A program made the position numbers and the translations under genes. The notes under the pieces are model-generated. The model was not told the origin of the DNA, made no database searches, and saw nothing but the letters and a program-made list of their open reading frames with translations. Positions 33,257 to 43,114 of a stretch of DNA of 64,000 bases are shown here, piece by piece. Position 1 is the first letter of the stretch. Each line of letters opens with the position of its first letter. The DNA comes from Agriotes lineatus (Eukaryota; Arthropoda; Insecta; Coleoptera; Elateridae): NCBI GenBank assembly GCA_940337035.1, contig CALNHX010005236.1, positions 1 to 64,000 on the forward strand. Reading direction: 5' to 3'.

Positions 33257-33830
33257 TTACATAAATATAATGCTTCCGTGACTGCTTTTTACTAAACTTG
33301 ACGGGGTATCTGACTGGTCCAGTATTTCAACAGCTACTTTAGTGATCGTTCTTGTGCTGATCGATAGATGAATGACTAGATTATGTGTCTCCACTATTTT
33401 GTACCCAGGCTGCATTGTGGGGAAAATTGGCGAAGGATATGGCCAGGCTTACCATTTTTATAGAAACCGACAGCGGTGTTTCAATGACTTAGAATGGAGT
33501 TGAAACTTAAAATTTTTGTGTCATGTTCAGATACTTGCTACATATTAATGGCAACTCTTCTATCAAATACTAACATATCTCGGATAGCATTGTCACTAGA
33601 AAAGTTGATTTTATTCTGGTTTTTAAGGCGCTGTATTACAGTACCTGTCTACCTTTGTTAGCATTGATCAGTTTGTATATATAGTCGTAAATGTTCGTAT
33701 TTCATATGCGTCCTCCTGTATAGTAATATGAGGTCGCCCGACAAGTTGAAATTCATTATTCGTGAGGATTAATGTATACAATAGTATTATTCGTTTCGAA
33801 ACTTAACAATCCGAAGACATATTCGCTACT
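33257..33830 (-). pseudogene. Structural-type protein of a virus-like element, decayed
   Basis: Reading the minus strand in shifting frames gives NEFQLVGRPHITIQEDAYEI at about 33760-33700. NKINFSSDNAIRDMLVFDRR follows at about 33600-33550, and FPTMQPGYKIVETHNLVIHL, TRTITKVAVEILDQSD at about 33430-33300. These blocks match, in order, a protein I know as conserved beside adenain-like protease genes in insect mobile virus-like elements. The function is not established and I infer capsid or penton type only from context. There are at least three frame changes. Confidence 0.5.
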
Positions 33831-33954
33831 ACCGTCTAAGAAAATAGAGGGATCACAATTCACAATGAGAATGGAAGAATCGCCCGTAAGAGTGAATATA
33901 CTGGTAATGACGAAACTCAACACTTAAACTGACGACAACAGCGGTTTCGCACAG

Positions 33955-34285
33955 TTATATAAGAATTTGACACACAAATGACCGCATGTGTATGCCATGA
34001 GCCGTTGATATCTATTAGAGCTGTATATAATCATGTTCCGGATACCATTGCTGCTAAAATATTTTACTAATTCTCGAGATACAGAACAAAGTGATCTGCT
34101 TTAATGTAGGCCCTCCAATATTTGCCAAACCCAACATAATCGTCTAAGTTAGTAATCCCCCATTCTCGTTTACGGATCTTGTAAGGTAGGACACCTCACA
34201 TAAAAATTTTCCTAAAGTTTGTAATCTCTAGACGTTTCACATAAATTTCAATATCGATATCGGTTAATGTGCGGTGCGGTAGCTT
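33955..34285 (-). pseudogene. Adenain-like cysteine protease remnant
   Basis: Minus-strand frame LTDIDIEIYVKRLEITNFRK, then a TGA, then REWGITNLDDYVGFGKYWRA. After a shift comes SSNRYQRLMAYTCGHLCVKF. The order (L-T-x-x-D-I, F-R-x-x-F-M, x-G-I-x-N-L-D, G-x-x-W, RYQ, CGHLC) is that of adenovirus-type (adenain, C5-like) proteases encoded by Polinton/Maverick-like elements. The catalytic cysteine region CGHLC is kept. The usual catalytic histidine before tryptophan (G-T-H-W) is tyrosine here (GKYW). With the internal stop and the shift, it cannot be active. Confidence 0.6.
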
Positions 34286-34349
34286 CAACGGTAGTTTTTT
34301 GACTGATATGGTCATACATTTAACCCTTTTCCACGAACTATGAATTCCA

Positions 34350-34560
34350 TGGATTTGCTATGTTGCTCCTTTTTCTGGAGATTTGTTTAGGAGCTATTGA
34401 GTTTCCTACCGCTTTAGCGACTGCTGCGGCACCGCCTCCGTGGTATCTTAAGGCTCCTAATAAGGTAACTATGTGAACAAGGAGCAACAATCTTCTTTCT
34501 TGGAAACAAGACCTTAACAGGTGATTTCTTCGCGATACCGAAAGAAGAGCACCTCCTGTA
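34350..34560 (-). pseudogene. Linker/hydrophobic segment of the same polyprotein
   Basis: FGIAKKSPVKVLFPRKKIV is followed by a hydrophobic stretch and GGGAAAVAKAVGNSIAPKQI. In the related insect proteins I recall, a glycine/alanine-rich hydrophobic segment with A-K-A-V and a basic K-Q tail joins the PLA2-like domain to the protease. The position here fits exactly between the two. Confidence 0.45.
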
Positions 34561-34604
34561 TGAGACTATATAAGGACACCTCTCTCCACACGTTTGGACT
34601 TAGT

Positions 34605-34864
34605 TCACCATGTACACTTCCGTTTCCGACAGTCTCCCATACCTAATTTAATTTCATCTATCATAATTTCTGTTACAGCTAGGGCTGCAGCTTCTTCCCC
34701 AAAAGTGGAGCACTTTGCTCTAACACGGTTCCAAGCTTTCTGTGCGATAACCTGCAGTACTTTGCACTGTACGATAACCTTATCCGAGGCGTAACCTATT
34801 GCACGATCGCTAATTGAGAGTATGCAATATCGTGTTGTTTACGTTTACCCATAGTGCCACTCAT
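34605..34864 (-). pseudogene. Phospholipase-A2/VP1-like domain remnant
   Basis: The frame from ATG 34864 reads MSGTMGKRKQHDIAYSQ and stops. The next frame carries SDRAIGYASDKVI, then KAWNRVRAKCSTFGEEAAAL and IDEIKLGMG. H-D-I-A-Y-S is the active-site histidine/aspartate motif of the PLA2 domain in parvovirus VP1 and in PLA2-like proteins of insect mobile elements. The A-D-x-x-L...KAW-x-R-V and K-x-G-M-G blocks also follow the family order. The calcium-loop part before HD is missing and a one-base shift splits the domain. A TATAAAT at about 34925 lies about 60 bases upstream on the minus strand. I describe it only as a decayed relic. Confidence 0.6.
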
Positions 34865-35838
34865 CTTAAACAATTGCTCGCCTAAGAGCAGATGAAATGG
34901 TTCAGCAGAATGGGATGGATTTATACTCTCTACAACACGGTTGGAAGGCAGTTACTCTCCGTCCGGAATCGATGGTCAAATTCAAAATTGTGAAAAAATG
35001 TTCGTTGCCGGCCGTAAACTACTCAGTCTTCACGTCAGAGAGATACACAAGTCACACTGTACACTGTTGATGATACACATCTTGTTATAATTTTTATAGA
35101 CACTTGTCCTGAAAATCATATATTACTGTACAACCTTTAGGCTGGAAACTACATATTTACAGGACTATTTTGGAATATTCTCTACAGAACTATTTTGGAA
35201 AATTTGCATTTTGATAGGAAATCAACTACAAATATTTCTGGATCCTTACGAAGGTATTATTCTGATTTTTTATAATAATGTTTCAATATTTATAAATAGA
35301 CGAAAAGGGCAGATAGAGTATTTGATTGGGGACGTAAGCAATGTAAGGGAGAAGAATACGCTATCGATAAAAACGGATGACGTATCGAAATGGTATAAGC
35401 TTCAGCAAATTTTTAAATAAGCTCTAAAACTCTCAATAATATTAAAGAGATTGCGTTTCCAAGTAGTATTTTCAGTACTTTTAACAGTGCTGAAGTCGAC
35501 AGGTGAATATCTAATTATGGGTCAAGTGAATACAGAGATCTTTCATCTATGAAAAGTAAAGTTTACGTTCAGGTGTAGTATACAAAACGTTTTCCAATAC
35601 CTACATAATTATATACTGTGGTTTCTTTCACAAGCTAGGAAATGCGTTACAACACAATTTACATTTCGTTACTTAAAGATAAACCTTACACCTTAGGGTA
35701 AAAAGGTTTTTTGATTATATATTATATATATATACTTAAAGATAAAAAATTAATTTGGAAATTAAAGATGTTATAGATAAATAGTCAAAGTAGTTGTCAA
35801 ATTTAAGTATAAATATCCTGAACTTCATAATTTTAGGC
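34865..35838. other. Non-coding flank of the virus-like cassette
   Basis: No further viral-type frames (polymerase B, integrase, packaging ATPase, major capsid) are visible here. A 69-residue frame at 35211-35420 has no recognisable motif. Confidence 0.4.
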
Positions 35839-36610
35839 TTTGTGCTAGAAACTTTCTCGACGTTTTCTGCAAGCGAGGAACAGATATGATACTCATCTAT
35901 GGAAAGTGCAAAAATAATGCAGATTTGGCAGTACTATTCTATAGTGACAGGTATCCGCACAGATAAACTTCATCTCACAACAGATTTAGGCGCTTGAAGG
36001 AGAATTGTCGCTACTATGAAACCTTCTCTAAACCACACAGTAGACGAAAGCATGAGAAATTGGGAAATTACAAAAACTGTCGGCATAAGGCCAACACGTT
36101 CCATCCATATTATGGTAGTATAACATTTTGCTGAGGAAGACTATCTACGTGGAATACGTTTTTGTCAATTTCTAAGGAATAAACTACCTAACCATCCAAA
36201 CTTCGTAAAGCAGGTGTTATTTTCGACGAAGCTACCTTCAACAATATTGGTGATGTAAATAGAGACAATTCTGACTATTATAGAGAAAATTTAAACTAGA
36301 TTAGAAAAACTAATTTCCAAAGGGTTTTTTTGTTTAACTTATGATGTGGCTGATATTATAACGCTTCCCAACTTTTCACTTAAATTTTGCAAAGTATATC
36401 AATTTGTTAGAAAATTATTTATCTAGCTATTAAAACACTTACATTTCAATTTGAAGCAGCGCATATGGTTTCAAAATGATGGAGCCCCTGCTCATTTATG
36501 CGGACGCGTAGATGCCGGTTAATGCAGGGTAATTGTAAGAGCTGCAGTGCATTCTTGACCTTCGCTTATCTTGATCTCAAACCTATGGACTTTTTTAATG
36601 ACGAAAGGTA
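35839..36610 (+). pseudogene. Mariner-like transposase relic (helix-turn-helix plus DDE_3)
   Basis: Starting at about 35882 the frame DMILIYGKCKNNADLAVLFY continues through a stop to HNRFRRLKENCRYYETFSKP. This is the helix-turn-helix head (DUF4817 type) common in arthropod transposases. Then RGIRFCQFLRNKLPN leads to VIFDEATFNNIGDVNRDN (first catalytic D) at about 36210-36270. WFQNDGAPAHL (second D) follows at about 36465. The C-terminal SPDxTPxD part is not seen. Several stops and shifts are present. Confidence 0.7.
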
Positions 36611-36744
36611 AGGAACGATGATTATCAGACACACATGGACACATAACAAGAATTGCTCGAAAGAATAATTAAATAATGTAAATGGATTTCGACAACTCGC
36701 CTCGGAATCAGGATAGATCTAAAAGACGACGACACTTGCAAAGA

Positions 36745-36783
36745 AAACGGACAATGAAATTTGCTACGTGGAATATTCAAGGA
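36745..36783 (+). pseudogene. Start of a LINE endonuclease domain, fragment
   Basis: MKFATWNIQGLAE is the typical N-terminal T-W-N-x-x-G entry of EEP endonucleases. It is cut off by the repeat beginning at about 36781. Confidence 0.5.
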
Positions 36784-38246
36784 CTAGCTGAAACCAGCGG
36801 CATATGCCGCATTTAAAATGTATGACGAATTTAATAACTTTTGTTGCACTAAATAAAGCTTTAAAAGCACGCTAGAGATTGGCAGTAAGGAACAGTTCCA
36901 AAAAATATATTTTCAAATGTAAAGTCTTTGGAAAGGAAACGCTCGCCCCTGAAAGGCGTCCTAATTAATACGACGTTGTTGGAACGCAGTCAAAAAAAAA
37001 TTCCGGAAAGAATTAATGCTCTTATGAGATTATATGTGAGAATTATTTGCGCCAGCGAAATAATTTTCAGCTGCCTGCAATCTGTTTCTTTTCAGATTTA
37101 AGCCGTTGAGGCGTTGAGCGTCATAAAAATATAAATGCGGTAACTCAAGTCTCCAGTTACGCCGTTACTGATATTGTTAAATAACTGATTAATTATTATT
37201 TCTTTGTCATTTTAAACACAAGAAGCCATGTAGCGCAGATGGGTAAGCGCTTGCCTTGCGTTAAGCAAGTCCTCGGTTCGAATCCCGCGAAGGCCGGATT
37301 TTCCGCAGCCTTGCGATTTGAACCGGGCTCGGCGAGACCATTCACAGTTGGGCACCAAATTAACCCGGGTTTAGTCGCGCGTCCTAAACTTCCGTTAGTG
37401 ATCGCGCCCCGGTCGGTTCAACCGCAGTTTTTTAACAGAATGTATGTAAATTAATAAAAAAAAATTTCATAACATCTACTTGTTATTTGTTAATAACAGA
37501 ACTGTCAACCTGACTGAAAAGTTCCTCATAACAGCCATGACCATGGCTCAGATAAACTCATTAGCATCGGCCTGACGGCATCGGCCACAAATTTATCCTC
37601 GTTTGTTAGATGCCTACTAACGGCCTTATATCGATAATAACTATAACATTTCTCTTGCACTTTATTGGGAAAGCATAATAAACGATTTTACAGCGTAACA
37701 TTAATTTATAATACCAGATAAATGAAAAAATAATTGAGTTACGTTAGATCAACCGCATTAACAAAAAAACGGTTTTAAATTTTTTTTAAATGTGCTGAAA
37801 TGTCACTAAAAATAGCAAAACTGCATTTTAGGAGAATTTTTAAAAGTTCAAGTCGCAAAGGAGCTGCATTAGAAAGCTACAGCAATTTTTTAAAATGTGC
37901 GGTTGAATCGACCATAGCGCGACCACTCCCGGGTTAACTGTGCTCTACTCAGAACCACAGACCTAAGAGATAGAGTAACAAGGTCAACATAACACACACA
38001 GACACCTCACACAATGGGTGCTGTGCAAGCATTAAAAGGCGCGGTTCAACTTTGTATCCCGAATCCGGGGCAAGTTCAGCATTGTACCGCCAGATGCAAG
38101 CACATAAAGCACCAGCCTCTACACCGCAAGGTAAAACGAGGTTATCGATTATACATCCATACATAATACATTTTAAACTGGCATTATTATTATTATCTCT
38201 ATAATAGCAACCATAAGTAACTGTTTATAATGTTTATATGCTAGCG
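36781..38246 (+). repeat. Dispersed repeat split by a 951-bp insertion
   Basis: 36781-37217 plus 38169-38246 align, in reverse complement, to the continuous copy at 47863-48355 (CAGCATATGCCGCATTTAAA, GCCGTTGAGGCGTTGAGCG, CTCTATAATAGCAACCATAA). The copy at 48 kb runs through the junction without the insert. Identity looks high. Confidence 0.85.
37218..38168 (+). mobile_element. 951-bp insertion with tRNA-like head, 10-bp target duplication
   Basis: CATTTTAAAC flanks it at 37208-37217 and 38169-38178, and the empty site exists at 47.93 kb. Ten bases in, a tRNA-like promoter is found: A box TAGCGCAGATGG (37231-37242) and B box GGTTCGAATCC (37275-37285). The anticodon arm does not fold well, so I call it SINE-derived and not a tRNA gene. 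Inside, GATCGCGCCCCGGTCGGTTC (about 37399) and an inverted counterpart (about 37897) suggest a composite or partly palindromic structure. Confidence 0.75.
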
Positions 38247-38524
38247 AAAAAATACCTGATTGGCTTAAACAAATGGTTCATCAAACAAAAACCTTAATTC
38301 ACTTGGTGTATAATATTTATTAAAAATACTCTTTATTTGTTTATAAAATCCTAATAGATTTTGTTGTGAGTGTGGAGTAAGGATTCATAGTCGGACTATT
38401 CTTCAGTTGCGTGAGTTTTAATTTGTTATTTACCTCTTGTCTGTAAGCGTATTTTGGACAAAGTTACGGAACCTTTATGTTTCAAAGTAAACTTGATTAG
38501 TTAAATTACAAATTTTCTTTTTAG

Positions 38525-38915
38525 AGATATGTCCATCCTGCAAATTACATTTTCCGGTGGGGCAATACGACATCCGTACCTGCACCGTGATACGTTGTTG
38601 CGAGTGCAATTTTCTGGTATGTATTACAATTTACTGTTAGGCATCCATCTTTAAAAATATGATCATTCGTCATTTTGATTATTCACTAAGTAATCGACTA
38701 TCCTAATTAAAGAAAGAAAATTCAAAAGTTTGACTTCTTGCGGAATTAATTTGACTACTCCCTTTTTCAATTTAGATTTCCAAAAATATTGCGAGGGGTG
38801 TGGGAATACCAGAAAATTTTCTTTGAGGAAGGTAGTTGACATGGGGCAGCAGATAGCTGCCAATCGAGCAAAAGCTTTGGCTCGTCAGAGAGCCAAAAAA
38901 AGAAGCAAGCGGTAA
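38525..38915 (+). other. Unrecognised Cys-rich exon pair
   Basis: The first candidate exon, 38525-38616, is bounded by CTTTTTAG and GTATGT. It encodes ICPSCKLHFPVGQYDI, then RCCECNFL. The second candidate, from 38776 (after CAATTTAG) to the TAA at 38915, encodes FQKYCEGCGNTRKFSLRKVV and a basic tail ALARQRAKKRSKR. Together they carry several C-x2-C pairs like a zinc-ribbon protein. However, with the visible splice sites the phases do not match: joining gives a different frame in exon two that stops early. Either a different splice site is used or this is a decayed gene. I do not know the family. Confidence 0.4.
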
Positions 38916-39028
38916 GATTAAATAATTAGTGTAAATTAATTTGATTAAATAATTGGTTATAATAAATTATTTTTTACTAAATACATTTATTGCTTATATG
39001 ATATAATATACAGGCTGTTACAAAGTTA

Positions 39029-39404
39029 ATTGCCCAATCACTTATAATAATGCAGAAAACTAAAAGCCGTGTTTACACAACTAAAAGTACCACGGTTGCA
39101 TTCGCCAATTTCTATTTTCGGGTTTTTGTAAACAAACTTCCCTTAACTTTTAATAGCGATATTATCACAGAAAACAATTATTTATTATGCCTATTTCTTG
39201 TGTTTTTTAAAACTATTGACTCAGCTTCGAAGGCAAGTCCACTTTGATTAATGTTCATATCTGCTTATTGAACGCTCCTAAAATTAAAGCCGCACGCAAA
39301 CGCTAAAAAGGGGTGTCTTTAAAGATTAGGTTAGATAACCTACAAAATTTCAGATTGGCCTGGCAATAACTAATGTCTTCTAGCAGTGGCTACAAGTATT
39401 AATT
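39029..39404. repeat. Dispersed repeat, inverted copy at 51078-51448
   Basis: AATCACTTATAATAATGCAG to GGCTACAAGTATTAATT. The 51-kb copy is the reverse complement over about 375 bp with high identity. Confidence 0.85.
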
Positions 39405-39411
39405 CTGTTAA

Positions 39412-39650
39412 ATGGTCTACTGTGCATCAGATAATTGTAGTACAAAGCAAGGTAAGGGATTAGCGTTGTTCAGATTTCCCAAAAAGCAAAAATTGGACTC
39501 CGACTAATTCTTTACGGTTATGTTGGGTAAGTAGTTTTGAATAAACTTGTACGTACAATCTTATTGCTTCTCTCTTCTGCAGCGTCACTTTGAAGTATCG
39601 CAAATTAAAACTAACGCAGAAGGCATTACAACATTGTGGTGTTTTGTAGT
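39412..39650 (+). pseudogene. THAP-domain remnant in two exons
   Basis: MVYCASDNCSTKQGKGLALF then RFPKKQK is the start of a THAP zinc domain (C-x-C-type head, R-F-P). After a shift, NWTPTNSLRLCW follows, matching the W-T-P-T-x-x-x-x-x-C block. The donor GTAAGT is at 39527 and the acceptor after TCTCTTCTGCAG at 39582. The next exon reads RHFEVSQIKTNAEGITTL, the C-x-x-H-F end of the domain. The middle of the domain is deleted. THAP domains occur in host proteins and in P-element transposases; the origin here is open. The minus strand near 51040-51075 has a similar WAPTNVSRL stretch. Confidence 0.55.
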
Positions 39651-39734
39651 TACACTGAATTGGAGACTATGGTTGTTTGTGTAACAGATTTTTAAAAAAG
39701 GAGATTACCACATTGTCACATGCTTTTAATTCTT

Positions 39735-40050
39735 GCCGGTATTTATAAAGATACTCTTCAAAACTTTAATTAATTACAAAATATTACATTTTAGGAAACA
39801 AGTTACGAACTGCAGAAGACGTAGATAGAATTGTAACATCTCAGCTGTCATTTGATGATTTGAAAACCATTAACGGCCAAGTTTACGATACATTCCTTGA
39901 AGCTGCCAAAGAAGCCGGCAGGTATTTATAAAGATACCTCTCAAAACTTTAATTAATTACAAAATATTACATTTTAGGAAACAAGTTGCCAACTGCAGAA
40001 GACGTAGATAGAATTGTAAACATCTCAGCTGTCATTTGATGATTTGAATG
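39735..40050 (+). repeat. Tandem duplication of a helicase-like exon piece
   Basis: GGTATTTATAAAGATAC ... ATTTTAGGAAACAAGTT ... CATTTGATGATTTGAA occurs at 39738-39868 and 39920-40048. The first copy continues as NKLRTAEDVDRIVTSQLSFD and INGQVYDTFLEAAKEAG. That is reminiscent of PIF1/Helitron-type helicase regions (L-x-T-x-x-D-V-D-x-I-V; Y-x-T-F-x-E-A), a weak resemblance. TTTTAG before GAAACAAG resembles a splice acceptor. Confidence 0.5.
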
Positions 40051-40054
40051 TCTA

Positions 40055-41256
40055 CGTATCAATAAACAAATTTAGTGCTATAGTGGGCTAACTCATAACC
40101 ATACAATTGTTGAAATATTGCGATTTTGTTTCTGTCGTACCTACATTATTCAAGTTTTTGATGTTTTGTTAAGAATCGGGTTGGCGTTGTCAGGGATATG
40201 TTTACAGCATGTCAATTGTTTGAGATAACTGTCAGTATTAACTGTTAATTCTCACTTCCGTGCCAAAATGCTGATATCTCCAGTAAGATGTGCAAAAATG
40301 ATCGATTTATGTTGTTACAATCTTTAAGAAATCGCACTGCAACAGCTACAATTACTGCTAATGAACTGGCTGCTGTCAGAAATGTTCAAATATTGTCAGG
40401 TACAGTTCAGCGACGACTTCACGAAAACAATCTGAAACCATATCGGGCTGCCATTGGTCCAAAACTTTCAGTACGCCACAAACATAATCGACTAAATTTT
40501 GCTAGAACTTACCAGAACTGGGGGGATCTCGAATGGAGATGCGTGTTATGGACAGATGAGTCTCGATTAGTTTGGATGCTCCAGATGGTCGTTCACGGGT
40601 ATGACCAAGAGAACGCTATGCTGCTTGTGCTATGACCACAACTTCAAATTTTTTTGGAGGGTCGGTAATGGTATGGGGAGGGATTTCTTCAGATGCGCGC
40701 ACAGAGCTTCACATCTGTGATAGAGCAGCCCTCAACGCAGATAGGTACATTAGGAACATTCTTGAGGAATATGTTGTTCCGTTTAGTCATTTTGTTGGTA
40801 ACAACTTTCGTTTAATGCAAAATAATGGATGGCCACACTCTGCAATATCTAAACGAAGTTGGAATTACACTTTTGGATTGGCCAGCCTGCTCACCAGACC
40901 TGAACCAGATAGAACACGTGTGGGTTCAACTGGGAAGAGCAATTCGCACTCGCCCTAATTGGCTTCGGACATTAGGATAGGTTACCACAAGAAAATCTTG
41001 CACAATTGATTAGCAGTATGCCTAGACGTCTAGAATGTGTAATTAGAGCTCGTGGCGTAGAATTAACAGTTAATACTGACAGTTATCGGAAACAATTGAC
41101 ATGCTGTAAACATATCCCTGACAACGCCAACTCGATTCTTAACAAAACTTCCATCAAAAACTTGAATAATGTACGACAGAAAAAAAATGGCAATATTTCA
41201 ACAATTGTATGGTTATGAGTTAGCCCACTATAGCACTAAATTTGTTTATTGATACG
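40055..41256 (+). mobile_element. Tc1-like transposon with ~198-bp inverted repeats
   Basis: Flanked by TA at 40053-40054 and 41257-41258. Left 40055-40252 and right 41059-41256 are inverted repeats (CGTATCAATAAACAAATTTA..., ending near TTAATACTGACAGTTA). The transposase lies between and partly overlaps the right repeat. Confidence 0.85.
40288..41075 (+). pseudogene. Tc1-like DD34E transposase, broken
   Basis: First frame: FMLLQSLRNRTATATITANE, LSGTVQRRLHENNLKPYRAA, then CVLWTDESRLVW with the first catalytic aspartate. A frameshift follows at about 40620, then GGSVMVWGGISSDARTELHI and FRLMQNNGWPHSAIS. The second catalytic aspartate (usually M-Q-D-N) is asparagine here. After another shift, WPACSPDLNQIEHVW holds the glutamate, and the tail SMPRRLECVIRARG ends inside the inverted repeat. 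Not active as read. Confidence 0.8.
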
Positions 41257-41261
41257 TAAAC

Positions 41262-41790
41262 ATCGACATCAGAACATGGAACATGGAAACGAACAAATAC
41301 TACCATCAAAACGAAAGTACGCTTATACCGAACGCTGATCCTTCCCATTCTTCTTTATGGATCGGAAACGTGGACATTGCTCAAGCCGGACCTTGACAAG
41401 CTTGAGGTCTTCCAAATGCGATGCTTGAGGCGACCGCCTTCGAAACGAAACAATTACAGGAAGATGTGATCAACAAACACTGATAGGAGCACAAATACAA
41501 AAACGTCGACTACGATGGTTCGGACATGTCTGCCGAATGGATGATAACCGTTTGCCATGTAAACTTTTTTGGTAAGACTGTCCGGCAGACTGGAGAATTC
41601 AGCGATTAACACCGAAGAAAACCTGGCTAAAGAATATCGAGGGCGACTTAAAGAATCAGCGATTATCGGTTATCGATGCCCAAGACGTCGTCAAGAATGG
41701 AAACGAATCGTAAATGGAGTGTGAGACCCAGTGGCACCGACAGCAGCGTATTCGTTTCGGGGACGACCCGCCCGGACCGCCAGCAAACGG
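41262..41790 (+). pseudogene. RTE-like LINE, second C-terminal tail
   Basis: TTIKTKVRLYRTLILPILLY then GSETWTLLKPDLDKLEVFQM, RCLRR, later KRRLRWFGHVCRMDDNRLPC and KTWLKNIEGDLKN are the RTE-type post-RT tail. Immediately before it, DIRTWNMETNK at 41268 resembles the T-W-N start of the endonuclease, so 5' and 3' ends may have been joined by an internal deletion. Frames shift at least twice. Confidence 0.65.
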
Positions 41791-42088
41791 ACCAAAGAAG
41801 AAGAAGAAGACTAATAACAATAAAGAGGGAAAAATACATTCGACGCAAAATCACAATTAATTTTTTCAGGTGCTTACTGTCACAGTTTCTTTACAAGTTT
41901 TAATTGCTTTTGTTTTAAGATACAAGGACAGTTGGCGACCACAAATAGAGAATGGTGAATCATATTTTAGGTTACAAGGATTGTCACAGAATGAACACAT
42001 TTTCTCTAAAGGGACAATATGAAACAAAATTAAAATGTCTGTTGTCATGGTATTCGTAAAATAAGTTCAAAGACTGCTAAATACCGAT
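41791..42088. other. Non-coding
   Basis: Purine-rich simple sequence AAGAAGAAGAAGA at about 41798, then unremarkable AT-rich DNA. Confidence 0.4.
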
Positions 42089-42101
42089 GGGGCCACAATT
42101 A

Positions 42102-42347
42102 TATACAGAGAGATAAAAAAAACAATTAGGGCAGGCTGTGATATGTGTTATACGTTTGGCAGTACTGAAGTGTATTGTCAGTCTATGTCAAATTCGAGAT
42201 TAGCAGGTTAGGTTTTGTTCGTTGTTTGACACAGACTGACGTAAAACTTAACCTGCAAATCTTGAATTTGACACTTCAGTACTGCCAAACCTATAACACA
42301 TATCACAGCCTGCCCTAATTGGTTTTTTTTATTGATCTGTCTGTATA
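42102..42347. mobile_element. Palindromic element, TGTCAAATTCGAGG family
   Basis: The left arm TATACAGAGAGAT ... GGCAGTACTGAAGTG pairs with CACTTCAGTACTGCC ... GATCTGTCTGTATA over about 75 bp. The centre also pairs (TCAAATTCGAGATTAGCAGG against AACCTGCAAATCTTGAATTT). It sits in the MITE and is abutted by the Tigger-like element at a TATA. Confidence 0.85.
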
Positions 42348-42527
42348 CAGTGAAATCTCCCTTGGGCAGACACCAACGGAACCGACTGAAAGTGTCCGTT
42401 CAAGAGAGGTGTCAGCCTAAAAGAAATACGAAAAAAAAGTCGGTTTTTTTAATGAAAACTGTAATTAAAGAAATTGGGACATTTAAAACGTATATGTATG
42501 TAAATGTTTTTAAAATAAACAAAAAAC

Positions 42528-42726
42528 TTAAAAATAAGGATTTGTTACCTTACAAAATACTACTACATACAAAATATTTTCTTTATGTTTAATTATATTA
42601 GCAGCTTGTGTTTTTTCCGATATCAAAACGCTTGGATAAGTTCCTTACACTTAACTTTTCTCTATTGTGAACTTCAACAATCTCAATTTTTTGTTTAAGT
42701 GTGAGAATTTTTATATTTGGTGCCAT
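42528..42726 (-). pseudogene. Tigger/pogo transposase N-terminus (CENP-B-like HTH)
   Basis: From ATG 42726: MAPNIKILTLKQKIEIVEV, then KLSVRNLSKRFDIGK. After a one-base slip in an A run comes TQAANIIKHKENIL. This is the first helix-turn-helix of CENP-B/jerky/Tigger-type proteins. The frame then ends; the second HTH and the DDE domain are missing. Confidence 0.7.
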
Positions 42727-43114
42727 TTCTACAATGAATGTGTCCCCCCACTGTGTCTTTTCTTTATAGATGTCAGACTAATCCTGAATCCCCTACAGTG
42801 ACTATATACAGAGACAGTGTGGCCATACGGGTGTCTCATTTCTTATTGGTCAGTTAAAATACGTCATCAGAGCGGCCATATTTGTGCTAAACTCTGCGAG
42901 GATTACGTTGCTCGTATACGTGAATTGTGATTAATTCTGTTATAACTAAGTGAAAACAGTGTAGTATATTTATTTTTGAACGTTAATTGTGACAATAAAG
43001 TTTTTTTTTAACATATTTTACTGAAGTCTGAATATATTGGTGAGTCATTTTATAACATTAAAAGCAAAATAAGCAGCGTATTTATTTAACCTTACAATAA
43101 ATCCACATTCGTGA

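Noticed and set aside
37227..37300. tRNA gene
   Set aside because: A and B boxes are good, but the anticodon and T arms do not pair properly, and the whole lies inside an insertion with target duplications, so it is a SINE-type head.
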